Source of the DNA: Smallanthus sonchifolius
Lineage: Eukaryota > Streptophyta > Magnoliopsida > Asterales > Asteraceae
DNA length: 64,000 bases
Direction of reading: 5' to 3'
Assembly: GCA_023525975.1 (NCBI GenBank)
Contig: CM042042.1
Location: forward strand, 4,471,501-4,535,500
Under the pieces are notes generated by a model. That model saw nothing but the letters and a program-made list of their open reading frames with translations. It was not told where the DNA came from and made no database searches. The position numbers and the translations under genes were made by a program. This document shows, in pieces, positions 41,800 to 54,339 of this stretch (the stretch's first letter is position 1; every line of letters starts with the position of its first letter).

Positions 41800-44095
41800 T
41801 AATAAACAAGTAAAAATTAGGACACTTGTTGTCACTCTATGGTTCCTCCTCAGGCTAAACCATTTATTTATTTAGAGATTACACGCAGATCTTTTATTAC
41901 CTATTTTCCTTTCAGAAGAAACCCTAATTTTTCAACTTCATTTGCACTCCTCAACCCTTTCCTCTCCCATTCCTTTCCGTTTATCGAAGATTTGATCTAA
42001 CCCTAAAACATAAGAAAACAATCGCCGTTCATTCTATTAAATTCTTTGTTATTCAAAATGCGCAGATGAACATACCGTGAAGAACAATCGGAACGTAGAT
42101 TGGCATTGCAGATGAAGAGATTGGGAATCATTTGTTTTTTTTCTTGAGCCGTAAACTATCATCATTATCTACATTCTTACGTGCGATCGGAGCCCTAAAA
42201 CAGGTTTGTGTAATCGCTACCATATCTATTCCGTTCTTTACAATATGTTACGAAGATAAATATATCTGATTATAGGTGTTAAATGGAGCTTGTATTGAAC
42301 TATGGCAGGTATAAAGCATGCACGTAGGTGGTTTATTTATTAGGTATAACAAACACAATTAATCTTCAATGCTATGTTATTGTCATACTGTTGCTTAGTA
42401 ACCAATTTAGTGAACCATTAGCTAACTTTTCACATTTACCAGTTCGACTAATTACCATAAAATAGAACCTTTTTATACCCATTCCAGTTTCATTAATGCA
42501 TCTATTCTCTTTACGTTCTTCATACTTCTAATCAATTCTAATTTAATTAACACCAAGTCAAAATAATCTTCATAAGCTATTTTTTTACTTTAAGTATATT
42601 TGGTTTATTTGTACATTTGCATGTTTGATTTGGAACTTATGCTTATGCATGCAAAAATGGTTGAATTGTTACTATTTGCTTTAGATAAAAACAAAACTAA
42701 CTAATTTTGTTTTTGTTAATGCAGATCTGTTGACCAAAGATTACAACTATGACTACAAGTTTGTTTTATATGTTGCTGGATAGGGGTTACTAATCCAGAT
42801 TTCACACTATTGTCACAATGCTTCCAATGGCTTAGGTTTTAATATATATTGTAAGTTATTTGATTGATCTTTCACCAATTTACAAAGAAATAAGATCAAG
42901 TGGGTGTATTCATGATTTGAATAGACTATGGGAGCAAGTCATTTTTTGTATGAGATTAAAATTACTACAAGAAAAAAAATAGTCTTTAAGCGTTTCAACC
43001 TATTTAAATCGATCCCATTTTAGGGTTTTTTTATTTAAATTTGACACATTTTATATAAAGCACATGTCATATCGACTCATATGTAAGTGAAGGGGTTGAA
43101 CTTGCTACCTCGGTGTTTATATATTAAAGATCCATTTTTATTTTCATTTTTTACTTATTTTTTTATGAGATTTGTTTTCTTGAGTTAACATTTTGTTAAT
43201 ACAGGTATGGGTCAACAAAATATGGTCTTAGGCAGCTTCAATCTTCATTATTAAAAGAGTGCAGAAAAATCCTCGGTAATTAACAGCAATGAAGAAGAAT
43301 TTACAAAGGTTAAAAGTATGGTTGTAAACGAACCGAACCGAACCGAACCGAACAAAGCCTTATTCGTGTTCGTTCTCGTTCGTTAAGCATTTAACTTATT
43401 CATTAACACTTCACGAACACTAACCGAACGAAATTTCATGTCCATGTTTGTTCATTAAGGAAATGGATTTGTTCACGAACGGAATCGAACGAAGACTAGT
43501 TTGAGACTTTTAATGTCAACCCTAATATCTTTCGAAATAAACGCTTAATAAGATCATTTTAATATCAAGTTTTTTATACTTGAATCGTACTTTACTTAGT
43601 TAACTTTAGGGTAAAAAATAAAATAAAAATTAAAGAATATATAAAGTTTAGATAAAATAAAATAGAAATATAAAAAAAATATTTAATGAGCAACATATAC
43701 AAACGACACATGAACGAACACGAATGTAAACGAACATAAACGAACGAATGTTAATAAACGAACGTTCATGAACATATTACCGAACGTTCATGAACACAAT
43801 TGAACGAACGAGATCTCTGTTCATGTTCGTTCATTTAGTTAATCGGACGGAATTCCTTGTTCATGTTCGTTCATTTATTAAATGAACGAACATAAACGAA
43901 CTTCCCGTCGAACGGTTCACGAACAGTTCGCTAAACGTTCGGTTCGTTTATAACCCTAGTTAAAAGCATGCTTTTTAATCATCCTATTTTGATATAATAT
44001 TTTGATATAATAGATAATGTTAAACTTAGTACACTGTACAAAATATATATCAATTTCATACAACGTTTTTTTTGTTAACCACGTTAATGTCACCG
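41800..44095 (+). repeat. Repeated block alpha, copy 2
   Basis: Counterpart of 37103-39420. The start reads ATATACTATATAATAAACAAG. Small ORF broken here. The embedded hAT element is at 43317-43958. Confidence 0.6.
43317..43958. mobile_element. hAT-type miniature element (642 bp), TSD GTTAAAAG, copy 2
   Basis: Duplications at 43309-43316 and 43959-43966. Longer by GAACC units near 43330. Confidence 0.85.
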
Positions 44096-44477
44096 CTTTA
44101 ACCGTTTAATGTCCGTCTTACGTTGCGGAGCACGTGGCAAGATTTCAAGTTAGATCTTAATTATCATTTATGAAGAGGGCAATATAAAATAAATATTAAT
44201 ATTAGTACGACTAGCGTTCCTAAATGAACAAAGATATAAATAATAATAATGTAATATTAAAGTAAATTTCGGTTTTAGTTCATGTGGTTTGTTTAAAATA
44301 ACGCGTTGAGTCAAATAGTTTCAATTTCACTTTTTGAGTCCTTATGGACCGTCAATTGTCTAAATCAGCTACGGGCTTTAACGCCGTCTATCGGTTCTTT
44401 TAGACATTGTGTGAAAAGACAAATACACCCTTGACATTAATAAAACTTCAAAAAAAAAAAATTCTATTAAACTAAAA
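44096..44477. other. Spacer with repeat of the TTTTAGTTCATGTGGTTTG kind
   Basis: 44270-44400 resembles a widespread plant repeat (AGTTCATGTGGTTTGTTT...GTTGAGTC). No ORF. Confidence 0.45.
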
Positions 44478-44544
44478 CTAGTAAGATTCCCGTGCGGGTT
44501 GTCGCGCGCCAACTTGAGAAAAAGTAATGGCAACTTCATTTACA
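44478..44544 (-). mobile_element. Helitron-like 3' end
   Basis: On the minus strand CCCGCACGGGAATCTTACTAG, with a short CCCG/CGGG hairpin, ends at CTAG (44478-44481) beside a T. The body beyond about 44545 is block zeta; whether that is cargo or a later junction is unclear. Confidence 0.4.
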
Positions 44545-45060
44545 CAAAAATTAAAATAATCTCTTTATCACCAACCAAAAGGGTGTTTTCAATGAGTGAA
44601 ACCATACAGGAACTCGAAAACAGAGAATATCAACATACTTTTGATTTATTGGCATTTTGGTTGAACCAGACAATGATCTTGAATACAGTTTTTGGCCTTT
44701 CTCCAAAATCTTTGACACGTATGTTAATGGATTCAAGTGTAACAAATTGTAAACAACAAAGAATCCAGATAGCGCATGGAAACATGATCTGTTATTAAAA
44801 TGTCTGTGATCATAAATTAGCACATTAATTATTCATTAAAATGTTTAACATAGCAGAAAACAGTGTTACCAACAATACTTGGTTTGATGGTTGAGATGGA
44901 CACTTTTGTGGGTCTTGGACAGCTGCATAGAAGACAACACTTTTTAGATATTGAAGTCAATAAACATTTAGTTGAGCCTAAAACAGTTTGCATTTACAAC
45001 CATATTTACATTTGTAATGTGATATAGGGGGATATTTGTCATTGCATTTTTAAGGTGATT
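44545..45060. repeat. Repeated block zeta, copy 2
   Basis: Matches 30420-30929. Substitutions in the plus-strand frame (S to L, L to F, ID to TR, K to N) are all amino-acid changing. Confidence 0.6.
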
Positions 45061-46079
45061 ATGACGTTTTCATGTCACATATAGTTTCTAGGCTTTGGTA
45101 TAGTTGGACTGATATCGCACTCACCATCATAAATATCACCATGTTGTAAACCTTCAACAACCCGGCCCCAGGTCAATTAGTTGAGCCAATTAACCTAACA
45201 ATTGGTGTGCGTGGAAGTCTGTAGTTTCTAGGTATACAACAATGGTGATGTCTATGAGGGTGAGTTTCATATCAAATTAATTATCAATACTTCAAAGAGG
45301 AGATGTAGATTATATGTAAGCTTCCTAATTCATTTAGGTGATATAATGATTATTTATTTTTGAAAGGATGTGATATAATGATTAGAAGAAGTAAATCAAA
45401 ATTATAAGATATGCTAAAGGATCGAAATTTAAAACATATTCGAATAAAGGGGTTAATTTGAAATATAGAAGATTAGATAATAAGAAGAAAATATTATATA
45501 ATCGAATCCATGAGTTAAATACACTTTTGCATAACCTACACGGAACGTATGGTGGGATTTGTTTTGAAGATTTGTATGATTTTCATATTAGACCCTTGCT
45601 TTCAAAGATGTTGCATTAGTTTTAGGGTGCATTTTAATATTAAATTCAAACTAAAAGGGCTAGTGTGCAACTTTAGTTAAAAAAAAGCAAATTACATGAA
45701 ATCATACCAATCTAAAATCTTTAAAACAAATTCACCATGTAAATGATAACTCCACTTTCAACCATATAAATAACTCCACTTTCAAATATGTTGCAATTAG
45801 TTTTAGGGTGCATTAAAATTTGCCAAACTATCAAACGACTGATTCTTTATTATCACTATTTTAAAGAGCATATTCAAATAGTATTTCCTAAATTCCGATT
45901 ATGTGATTAAACCATGAAAGTTATGAACCCTATCCAACCATTTAAGCTGATTTTGTGAATCCTATCCATTGTGGTCGTGTGATTTAACCATAGTGTCTTT
46001 TTTTATTTAGTCTACTGACTTCTAAGTTTTCGAAAACTTGAGGTTACGGGCATACAGTTTTGATCCTAAGACACGCTAT
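45061..46079. repeat. Variant foldback left arm, copy 2, and duplicated flank
   Basis: MORN pieces at about 45125-45200 (minus) and 45232-45270 (plus), without the hAT insertion found at 31129, so this is an empty site. The rest parallels 31667-32480. Confidence 0.65.
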
Positions 46080-46869
46080 AACTTATAGCCTATAAGTTAA
46101 GTTACAGTTTTCTATATTATAATCGTATGAATGATACATTAATTTATGATTTGTATTCATGTATGCTTAGGATGGTATGTTTTACATCTAATAGTCATTT
46201 CGTTAGGGATATGTTATTCGTACACCTCATCTGATACTTTGACCCCTTACACAAGAGTCATATGCGACTCATATGCAAGACAAGTTCTGTATCAGTCTAT
46301 TCAGTCATTCATGTCTCTTTATACGACTCATATGCACACATACGAGTCATGTGCGTGGTATACCCTATACGACTCATATACACACATACGTGTCATATGT
46401 GCCCCATATGACTCATATACACACATACGAGTCGTATGTGTGGTGTCCAAATAAACAAATATTACAAAAATGCTAAATCACAGCGTTAGGAGAAATGTAC
46501 GAGTCACGTATAAATGCTTTTAATCGTGCATTAGAAAATACGAACACTCAAGTATTTTACCCTTTTGGATTGTAAATTTTATAGTTAAATTGTAATTTTT
46601 ATAGTTAATTTGTATTTGTTATAGTTAAATTGTATATATTTTTATTCTTAAATTGTTATTTTTATAGTTAAATTGTTAATTTTATACTTTGTAATTTTAT
46701 TGTTAATTTGTAAAAAAGAATTATGTTTACATGAGTTATATGACCATATATGGGTCGTATAGTTGGGTATATGACCCATTTATGACTCATTTGAAGTTGA
46801 TATGGGTCGTATTATCTCATATAACTCATAAATAGATTGTTGCACAATAAAAATTGGTCGGATTCAACC
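46080..46869. repeat. Block with CATACGAGTC palindromes, copy 2
   Basis: Palindromic repeats at 46250-46445, with a perfect 11-bp-arm palindrome at 46420-46442, then AT repeats at 46570-46715. Counterpart of 32480-33330. Confidence 0.7.
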
Positions 46870-47675
46870 CATTTTACTAAAAAAAATCCAGATATAGTTC
46901 ATAAATGAAGACCACCATCGCCCGAAACTCACCAAACACACTAAAAAGATGGTTGAAAACCGGTCAGAATGAGAAGGAGATGAAAGAAGGGTCAAACTTT
47001 TTAATTATTGGTTTAGGTTGAAATGATGTTGTCAATTGGTATAATTATTAGTCTTGGTTGCAATAAATTTTGGTTCATTTTTTGTTCAAAACAAGAACAA
47101 GAAGTTTAGTTTAGGTTGAAATGATGTTGTCAATTGGTATATTCTACATTTTTAATTATTTTTTTTGCCAAAAAGAAGTTGTTGCTAGTGGCGGACCCAG
47201 AATTTTTTTTCATGATGGTCGGAAATTTTTGGGGTCGGTTGAGCAAATGCATTTAACACTATTTTTTTTTAATTGAGGGGCAATCGGGGGACTATTTAAA
47301 AAATCTATGGGGGACGATCGAGATTTTAATGCGTATTTTATACTTTTTTTTTTCAAAGAGGGCGGCTACCTATTTGTTACAGGTCGTTGGAATTATAACC
47401 GAAAAACTTAGTGGTTCAAAATTTGGACACCGTATCACCATGGAGATGTATAATGGTGTGCTCAATTTTGGGGGAAACGGTGGTGGCCCATGAAACCCAC
47501 ACCAAACAACATTAATCGAAGTTACCATTATGTGTGATGTTCATTCAAAAAATTGGACCAAATTCCATGGCATTTTTGAAGCTTGGTGTGAAGTCTTGAT
47601 ACCCATAAGGGTTGTCTTTGTGGCCTGGTACAGATGACATCATCGGCTTGGTCCGGACTTGAGTCACTCTAGATG
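46870..47675. repeat. Repeated block beta, copy 3
   Basis: Includes a partial internal repetition of GGTTGAAATGATGTTGTCAA (about 47023 and 47115) and the CTAGTGGCGGAC insertion. Confidence 0.65.
47185..47380. mobile_element. Small CTAGTGGCGGAC-type insertion, copy 2
   Basis: 196 bp, the same insertion point and flanks as at 39901-40103. Confidence 0.6.
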
Positions 47676-49272
47676 GCGTTTTCATGTCACAAATAGTTTC
47701 TAGGGTTTAGTTAGACTTATATCACACTCACCATCATAGATATCACCATGCTGTAAACCTTCATCAACCCAGCCCTAGGTCGGTTTGTTGAGCAAACTAA
47801 CCAAACAATTAGTGTGCCTGGATTTGATTTGCAACAAATAACTGGAAGGCTGTAGCTACTATATATACAGCAATGGAGATTATAATGTTGATAATGGAGG
47901 GTGAGTTTCATATCAAATTAATTATCACTACTTCAAAGAGGAAATGTAGGTGATATGTTGATAATAAGAACTAAATCAAAATTATAAGATTTAATTGCTA
48001 AAGACTCGTAAGTTTAAATTTTATAAGATAAAGTGATTAATTTGGGTTATACAAAATTGTATAGAAGATAAGATAATAACAAGAAAGTATTATATAATCT
48101 AATCTTGAGGTAAATCTATACTATATAATAAATAAAGATTTTTGCATGTCACGTGCCACCACCATATTCAATCTCATAATTTTTTTCTCGCCTCTCTCTC
48201 TTATTAAATGCACCCTTATCTTTTTACTAAATTACTAATTATACTAATAAAACACATTTATTTTAAATTATCATTTATTATATTATAAAAAACTTTGAAA
48301 CCTAATTATATAATTTTTATTTTCAATTCAATAGTAAATGAATGTCAAATTACATTAAATAGTAATTGACGTATTTTTGAAACCAATTATATATTATTTT
48401 TTTTCAAGATATAGTATGATTTTCTTATCAGGCCTTTGCTTTTAAACTAAAATTACACTCTAGCCCTTCTAATTTGAATTGAATTTTCATGCACCGTAAC
48501 GCTGATTCAACATATTTGAAGAGGAGGAATTATATATATGGTTAATTTACTATCATTAGTTTTAGGGTGGATTAAAATTCAATTCAAACTAGAAGGGCTA
48601 ATGTCTAACTTCATTTAAAAAAGCAAATTACATGAAAATCATTCCAAATCTAAAATCTTTAAAACAAATCCCACCATGCGTACAGGTTATCCCTAATAGA
48701 TTGCTAGTGTCACATCTTTTTAATTATCTTGTTATCATGTTAGTTTTGAAATTGATTTTATCCAAAAGTGTATTTACCTCAAGATTCGTTTATATAATAT
48801 TTTGTTGTTGTTATCATGTTGATTTTCCTCAAGTTTCGGTTATATAATATTTGAACTTACGAGTCTTTAGCAAATCTTATAATTTTGAATTTTAATTTAA
48901 TACTTCTAATCATCATATCATCTAAATAAATGAGGTAGAATTAGGATTATTTATGAAGCTATAAATAATCTACTTCTGCTCTTTGAAGTGGTGGTAATAA
49001 AGAAAGTGAGTCATTCGATTGTTTGACATTTTAATTTGATATGAAACTCACCCTCATAGACATCTCCATTGCTGTATACCTACAAACTACAGTCTTCCCG
49101 TTATTTGTTGCAAATCAAATAACACACACCAATTGTTTGGTTAAATGGCTAAATGAACCGACTTAGGGCTGGGTTGGTGAAGGTTTGCAGCATTGTTATA
49201 TCTATGATTGTGAGTACGATATCAGTTTAACCATACCCAAACCTTATAAACTAATTGTGACAAGAAAACGTC
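47676..49272. mobile_element. Foldback element FB-3 with Helitron insertion
   Basis: Left arm 47676 to about 48530, right arm about 48600-49272, MORN exon 1 pieces at about 47735-47810, 47865-47915, 49040-49080 and 49170-49215. The left arm is interrupted by the 48115-48405 Helitron-derived segment. Two ORFs inside are non-coding shadows. Confidence 0.7.
48115..48405 (+). mobile_element. Helitron 5' portion, 3'-truncated
   Basis: Begins A|TCTATACTATATAATAAA, identical to the 5' end of the complete 429-bp Helitron at 63400-63828, and continues in the same sequence (ATGTCACGTGCCACCACC). The 3' hairpin and CTAG are missing: the match stops in ATTATATATTA and host arm sequence resumes at TTTTTTTTCAAGATATAG. 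Confidence 0.75.
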
Positions 49273-49284
49273 ATAATTGTAGGA

Positions 49285-50760
49285 ACCGTTTATCAAAATA
49301 AATAATAAAAAGATTTTATAAACAATTACAATACATAAAAAGAATAAGCAATAATTTATAAGTACTTTTACAACTGAATTTTTTTAAAACAAGAATGTAA
49401 GATCAGAATTTCTTGGTTGATGATTTGTATTAAATAATGGTATCTTAAAATAAACTTCGAGCCTGTCAAGAGAACTTTGTTAATTAACCAGGGTACAAAT
49501 GCCGAAGCAAGAATTAAAACGAAAAAATTGCTTTGAACGTCTTAAATGTGATTGTATTGTAGTGTTTTTCAAGTGACTGCCGACGTCCCCTTTTATAGGT
49601 TGTCGGAATAGGATGCAACACATTAGTTTATTTCTAACTAATTACATAATGACCCCACTGTTTCTACTAATTATATTCAAGGCAGTAACTTTACTAACGG
49701 ATAGCAGTTTACTAAATCGTATTCATCCTTAGTTTGCTTTCTAGTCCATTCTTCGAAGGTCTTTAATCTTCGCACCGCTTCTTAGAATGGTGTGTTAAGA
49801 TTAGTAAAGTGCTCAATTGTAGAAACTATCTATACCAATCTTTTGTCATTCATTGTATGCATTTTTCTAGAATAAGCATTAAGTGACTCATTAATACCCA
49901 TTTATAAAGATTCAAAATCTGACTCAACTATTTGTAGTCGTGCCTCTTTAACGCTATCTGCTCCTACATGTTGAACCTTTAGTGCATCCCAAATATCATT
50001 GGCTGAAGTAAGATTGGCAATTTACAAGACAGAATTGCTCGGTATAGTAATGTAATAGTTTGATTGTTTTTCTTGTGATTGACTTTAGTTCCTTTGGTTG
50101 GTTCTACTGCCACCTATATACCATAGACATTAAAGATTGCTCTAACCTTTACAGCTCAGATGGTGTAATTTATAGAGTTGAAAATTAGGCACTGGAAAGT
50201 CATTACGTCCCTCCTTCATTTGTCGCCACAGTCTCTTTGTTTTTATTCTTGAGTGAATCCTTAACCATTGAACGTGTCTTCTTTTTCCTTAGTACAACCC
50301 ACTGGTCTTTCAGTTAACAATCGATTTAATCAAACATCTCTATTAAACTGACGTTGATTAATTACTTCCTAGATCGAAATGACTTTCCTTTCTATTTATT
50401 TTGTGTACTTTTGTTTCAAGGATTAAAGATTTATTTTTGTACCCACTTTAGTACTTTGGTTCCTGTTGCCTTTTATTATAATAATTTTTCCTTTAAATTC
50501 TATTTTGACTTTTGGTCAAACAGTTTCACAAAAAACACATTTTTAGTGTTTTCTTCCTCTTGATCTTGGTTCCAACCACGCCTGATTTCACTTCTACCGC
50601 CACTTTTGGTACAAACCATTACTTTTCTGATATGATCTTCTAGTCATATTTATCACGTGTCATTTCAAGATATTCAATATCTTTCCGGTCACAGTTTCAA
50701 TTTGAAAACCATGTATTCGAATATATTTGAAAACTTAGTATTAGACTTGTAAACGAATCG
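49285..50760. repeat. Duplicated block with copia gag remnant (copy 2)
   Basis: Counterpart of 24360-25860. Lacks the SINE-like unit; at 50765 it continues into GTTCGTTC repeats instead. Confidence 0.75.
49720..50194 (-). pseudogene. Ty1/copia-type gag (UBN2) remnant, copy 2
   Basis: Same as 24830-25355 but more decayed: part of the middle (after IPKNMVL) is deleted, and additional stops appear (for example in NYTI*AVKVRAIF). Confidence 0.7.
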
Positions 50761-50764
50761 AACA

Positions 50765-50895
50765 GAAAAATATCATGTTCGTGTTCGTTCTTTTAACTTT
50801 AACCGAACATATAATCGAACGCAAAAAGTTAAACGAACGAGGTTTCAATGTTCATGTTCATTCGCTAAGAAAATGAACGTGTTCGTGTTCATTCA
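50765..50895. mobile_element. Truncated relative of the GTTCGTTC hAT miniature element
   Basis: About 130 bp of GTTCGTGTTCGTTC-type repeats like those in 38665-39293, broken on the right by the LTR at 50896. Confidence 0.5.
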
Positions 50896-51427
50896 TGTCA
50901 CACCCCGAGAAATAATACCTCGGGCGTGCGATTCAGATTGGTACCTGTTTTGAATAATCATTTTATTTGCACAACGGAAATTATATGGTTCTAAGTTTCA
51001 TGAAAATTCTCGACTTTTGTAGGGGAGTAACTGCATTTTCATAAAACATGAGGAATTAAATACCCCTCATAATTTACAATCATTATTCTGAAAATTTGAA
51101 GTTTTATACTTCGGATTACAATACTGTTTAATAATATCCCGAGCCACGAGAGCCATGCTCTATGTACTTTAGTCACCACCATCTACTTCAAAACTGAGTA
51201 ATGTATTATGGAGTCTAGGGTATATCCTCCCTAAACCACTACCTTATTATCAACGTTATTCATGACTACCTGAAAAATTTTTGAAAATATACGTCAACAA
51301 AAGTTGGTGAATAACATTTACAATGTAACATCACAAAAATAAAACGACCGTTATAATTACGGAATAAACAAACGAGGCATGTCGGGTCAGGCCGGATGGG
51401 TCGGCGGGCTGGAAGGGGAGCCTCCCC

Positions 51428-51435
51428 TATAAATA
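51428..51435 (+). promoter_or_regulatory. TATA box of the isolated LTR
   Basis: TATAAATA in a GC-rich stretch about 530 bp into the LTR, followed by pyrimidine-rich sequence suitable for initiation near 51460. It supports plus-strand transcription. Confidence 0.6.
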
Positions 51436-51789
51436 GCTTAGACCTCTATCATTTCTCTCATTTGCAAGTTCTAGAGAGAGAAACCGTAGAGAGAGAAAGT
51501 TGGCGGATCGACCCGAGATTTCAGCAAAGTGTTGCTTCATAGCTCGTGAGAAGAACCTCCGGATCAGAAACTCGATTCAGGTAACGATCGGGCCTAAATC
51601 TGAGTTTTCGTTCGTTTTTGGGTTTTTCGGGTTTTGGGTGAAAAAGTAACGTTTTCACGGATAAAACTGAAAGATAAACATAGATTTGAGTTCCTTAATG
51701 GAAAACAAACGTTTTGAATGTAAACAGGTTCGGGATCTTGACATGATCAGACTCGAATGAGAAAGTTAGGGTTTTTGCGAAGAACAGGT

Positions 51790-51945
51790 CGTGCGCACTT
51801 ATCAAGTACACACGTAGCAGGTCCTGCGTACTTATCAAGTATGCAAGAAGAGAGCACTGCGTACTTATCAAGTTCGCAGGAAGAGGATCCTGCGTACTTG
51901 ATAAGTACGTAGGAAGCAGGTTCTGCGCACTTGCTAAGTGCGCAG
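51790..51945 (+). repeat. Five-hairpin array with paired stem changes
   Basis: Units at 51790-51814, 51824-51847, 51857-51879, 51889-51913 and 51923-51945 have stems of about 10-11 bp with a 3-base loop (ATC, GAT or GCT). The fourth is CCTGCGTACTT/AAGTACGTAGG and the fifth CTGCGCACTT/AAGTGCGCAG: T-A in one stem is C-G in the other. Would be in the transcribed leader, given the TATA box at 51428. Confidence 0.8.
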
Positions 51946-53266
51946 GCATCATGCTGTTTAGGTAAAGTCGGTATGTTTAGGAGGTTAAACCGTTAGAGTC
52001 GGGATTTGGTCTGATGTGTATTTAACTAATCAATTCAGATCGGAAGTAACGTAGTGGGACCTTGTTTAGGGCAACCCGGATTAGCTTATCAGGTGAGTTC
52101 TAGAAGCCCTCTTTTAAATGTTTTATATAATGTTTTTGGGCTGGTGTGCATACATATGAAATGATGTTTTTACGAAACGATGTTTATGAAACTATGTTTA
52201 CGAAATGAAATGATTTGTAATGAACGGTTTATGGAAAGAAAGTTTTATGAATGGAATGTTTACGAACAAAATGTTTATAAAGAAATGGTTTAAACTAAAG
52301 GTAAAGGGGAATGAAAGGTTTTATGAAAAGAAAATAAAAAAGGGCAAAGGTTTTAAAGAAGTCATTACAAATCTAATCTGTCGAATGAATGGAATTGACG
52401 AATGAAGTCTGGGAATGAGATTCCCGGCCTTGTGGTAGATTATGGAAAGCGAGCCATAGTAGCCATAAGAGCAACAGGGGTAGTGTCTTGGTGGCCTGCC
52501 AATGGTTTGATGTTGTACAACTGGTAAGGGAGTAACGACGGTTACTCGGGTGATGACGATCATCCTAAGAGAATGAGGTAAGGGGAAATCAATGACGGCG
52601 ATACGTAAGGGTTGATTCCTAAAGGAAAGATGCGTGTTGGGCAATGATTGCGATTCGTAACGGTTGACCCCATGTATTGAATGGTTGTGGCAATGACGGC
52701 AATACGTAGCGGTTGCCCACAACATCAAAGGTTCCTTCGGGGACACAGAGACGCTTAAAGAAAGATACAGATTGCAGATAGTAATGTATGACTTAAATGA
52801 ATGTTTAGTGTTTTAAACAAATGATCCGTTCAATGTGTTTATGACGAGGAAAAATGTTTGAAGGTTTTCAATGATGAATGAAAGGCCTTGTTTTCTTATA
52901 CGTGATGTTAAACCCTAATGAATGTTTTGAATGATGAACCATTTCTTAAATCGAATGAAAACTAGAACTCACCAGCGTAGCTGACTTTTTAGTATGCACA
53001 TTCAGGTTAAGGCAGGTATAGATGATAGACGCTGATGCTTGGAAAACGAGAAGAGTTACCCGGTTGATCATGAAGACTGGCATCCCGTTATGATTAGATT
53101 ATGATATATTTATGTAATAGAATATGTTACGCTTCCGTTGTTAAACAAAGTAATGGTTATGTTTATTTGAAGTATTTTCTGCTGCGTTATTTGATAATCA
53201 GGTTTAAGAACTGTTTGTGAATGAGTAAATCCAACAAGTGAGGCCTCCCAGGTTTGGGGCCTTACA

Positions 53267-53353
53267 AGACACAAAACATTTTGCCACATGAAACAGTTAA
53301 ATCCATTTAATCATAATTTGCATGGTAACATACACTTTCACTACCATCTCATA
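53267..53353. other. Unclassified sequence right of the isolated LTR
   Basis: No match to other parts of the window. Confidence 0.3.
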
Positions 53354-53570
53354 CACTGGCAACTGAAATTCAAGTAGATATAACTTTCGGTACCTCCAGC
53401 TGCGCTATATCCCTCCACAAGAATGAAGCTAGTCATACCATAGCCGCACCATGATCATATACTAGCAACTGAAATTCAAGTGGATATAACTTCCGGTACC
53501 TCCGGTACCTCTGGCTGAGCTATATCCCCCCACAAGAATGAAGCTAGCAACCATAGCCGCACCATGGTAT
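53354..53570. repeat. Two-unit tandem repeat of about 107 bp
   Basis: GGCAACTGAAATTCAAGTAG at 53358 recurs as GCAACTGAAATTCAAGTGG at about 53465; both units run through TGAAGCTAG and CATAGCCGCACCATG. CCGGTACCT is itself doubled in the second unit. Confidence 0.8.
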
Positions 53571-53989
53571 GTATATAAATTTGATCAAACCATATGTACA
53601 ATAAATGGCAAGATGCTTCCCGTAAGTTACCTTTATGTATTAGATATATTTAACCGGGTTCATGCCATTTTGAAAGTATGAAAACTTTATATGCTTTTAA
53701 AAAGACTATAAATGTATTCACCTTAAATTTGAGCTCCTAAGCGCTTCGTCTCTTATCTCGAAGACTGCAAATCCCTACAATCAAGGATGACAGCTATGAC
53801 AGGCTATCTCAAATCCATCCCATTTACATACAAATATGTTATATATGTCAATATGTATTTACTCCTAAAATTGCTCTTGTATATCATGTATTTATATGGC
53901 ACTGTATCAATAATGAAAGTATGCTTCTTCTTCATCTCTATCACCATCGTCATCTCTGATCTCTCATATATTATATAATCGAATCCATG
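53571..53989. other. Non-coding, unique in the window
   Basis: AT-rich; two overlapping frames of 63-71 codons on opposite strands have no support. Confidence 0.4.
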
Positions 53990-54335
53990 AGTTAAATAAG
54001 AGCCTTCCTTGAAAATCATACCAAATTTTCAAAACAAATCACGGTTATCCCTAATAGATTGCTACCGTCACATCTTTTTAATTATCTTGTTATCAAGTTA
54101 GTTTAGAAATTGAATTTATCTAAAAGTGTATTTACCTTAAGATTCGGTTATATAATTAATATTTTGTTGTTGTTATCTTTTCTACGTTGATAACCCAAAA
54201 CAAAAATTAATTACATTATTTTATTGTGTATAAACTTACAAGTCCGTAACATACCTAATAGTTATGATTTAGATTTTTTTTCTATGATTTAGATTCGGTT
54301 ATATAATTAATATTTTGTTGTTGTTATCTTTTTTC
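53990..54335. repeat. Foldback arm fragments
   Basis: Right-arm sequence (GTTATCCCTAATAGATTGCTA, GATTCGGTTATATAATTAAT) with the latter repeated at about 54295. No MORN piece. Confidence 0.55.
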
Positions 54336-54339
54336 ATGA

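Larger units (their letters stand above)
50896..53266 (+). mobile_element. Isolated Tekay-related LTR (2371 bp)
   Basis: Starts TGTCACACCCCGAG and ends GGGGCCTTACA. Homologous to the Tekay LTR of this window in opposite orientation: shared runs include AACTCACCAGCG, GCTGACTTTT, TAGTATGCA, CCTAAATCTGAGTTTT and GGTTTAAGAACT. No primer site or gag-pol follows at either end, so it looks like a solo LTR. Flanks ATTCA and AGACA are a poor duplication (3 of 5), so ends may have been altered by recombination. The 141-codon minus frame at 52321 and others are shadows. Confidence 0.75.

Noticed and set aside
46318..46335. TATACGACTCATATG looks like a phage T7 promoter core
   Set aside because: Only part of the T7 consensus matches, it is one unit of a repeat array, and a phage promoter makes no sense in this plant sequence.
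52321..52746. 141-codon minus ORF in the isolated LTR
   Set aside because: Antisense within an LTR, low-complexity RYESQSLPNTH-like translation, no family match recognised.
53267..53989. Interior of a Tekay element following the LTR at 50896
   Set aside because: No tRNA primer site after the LTR, no gag, and no similarity to the Tekay leader.
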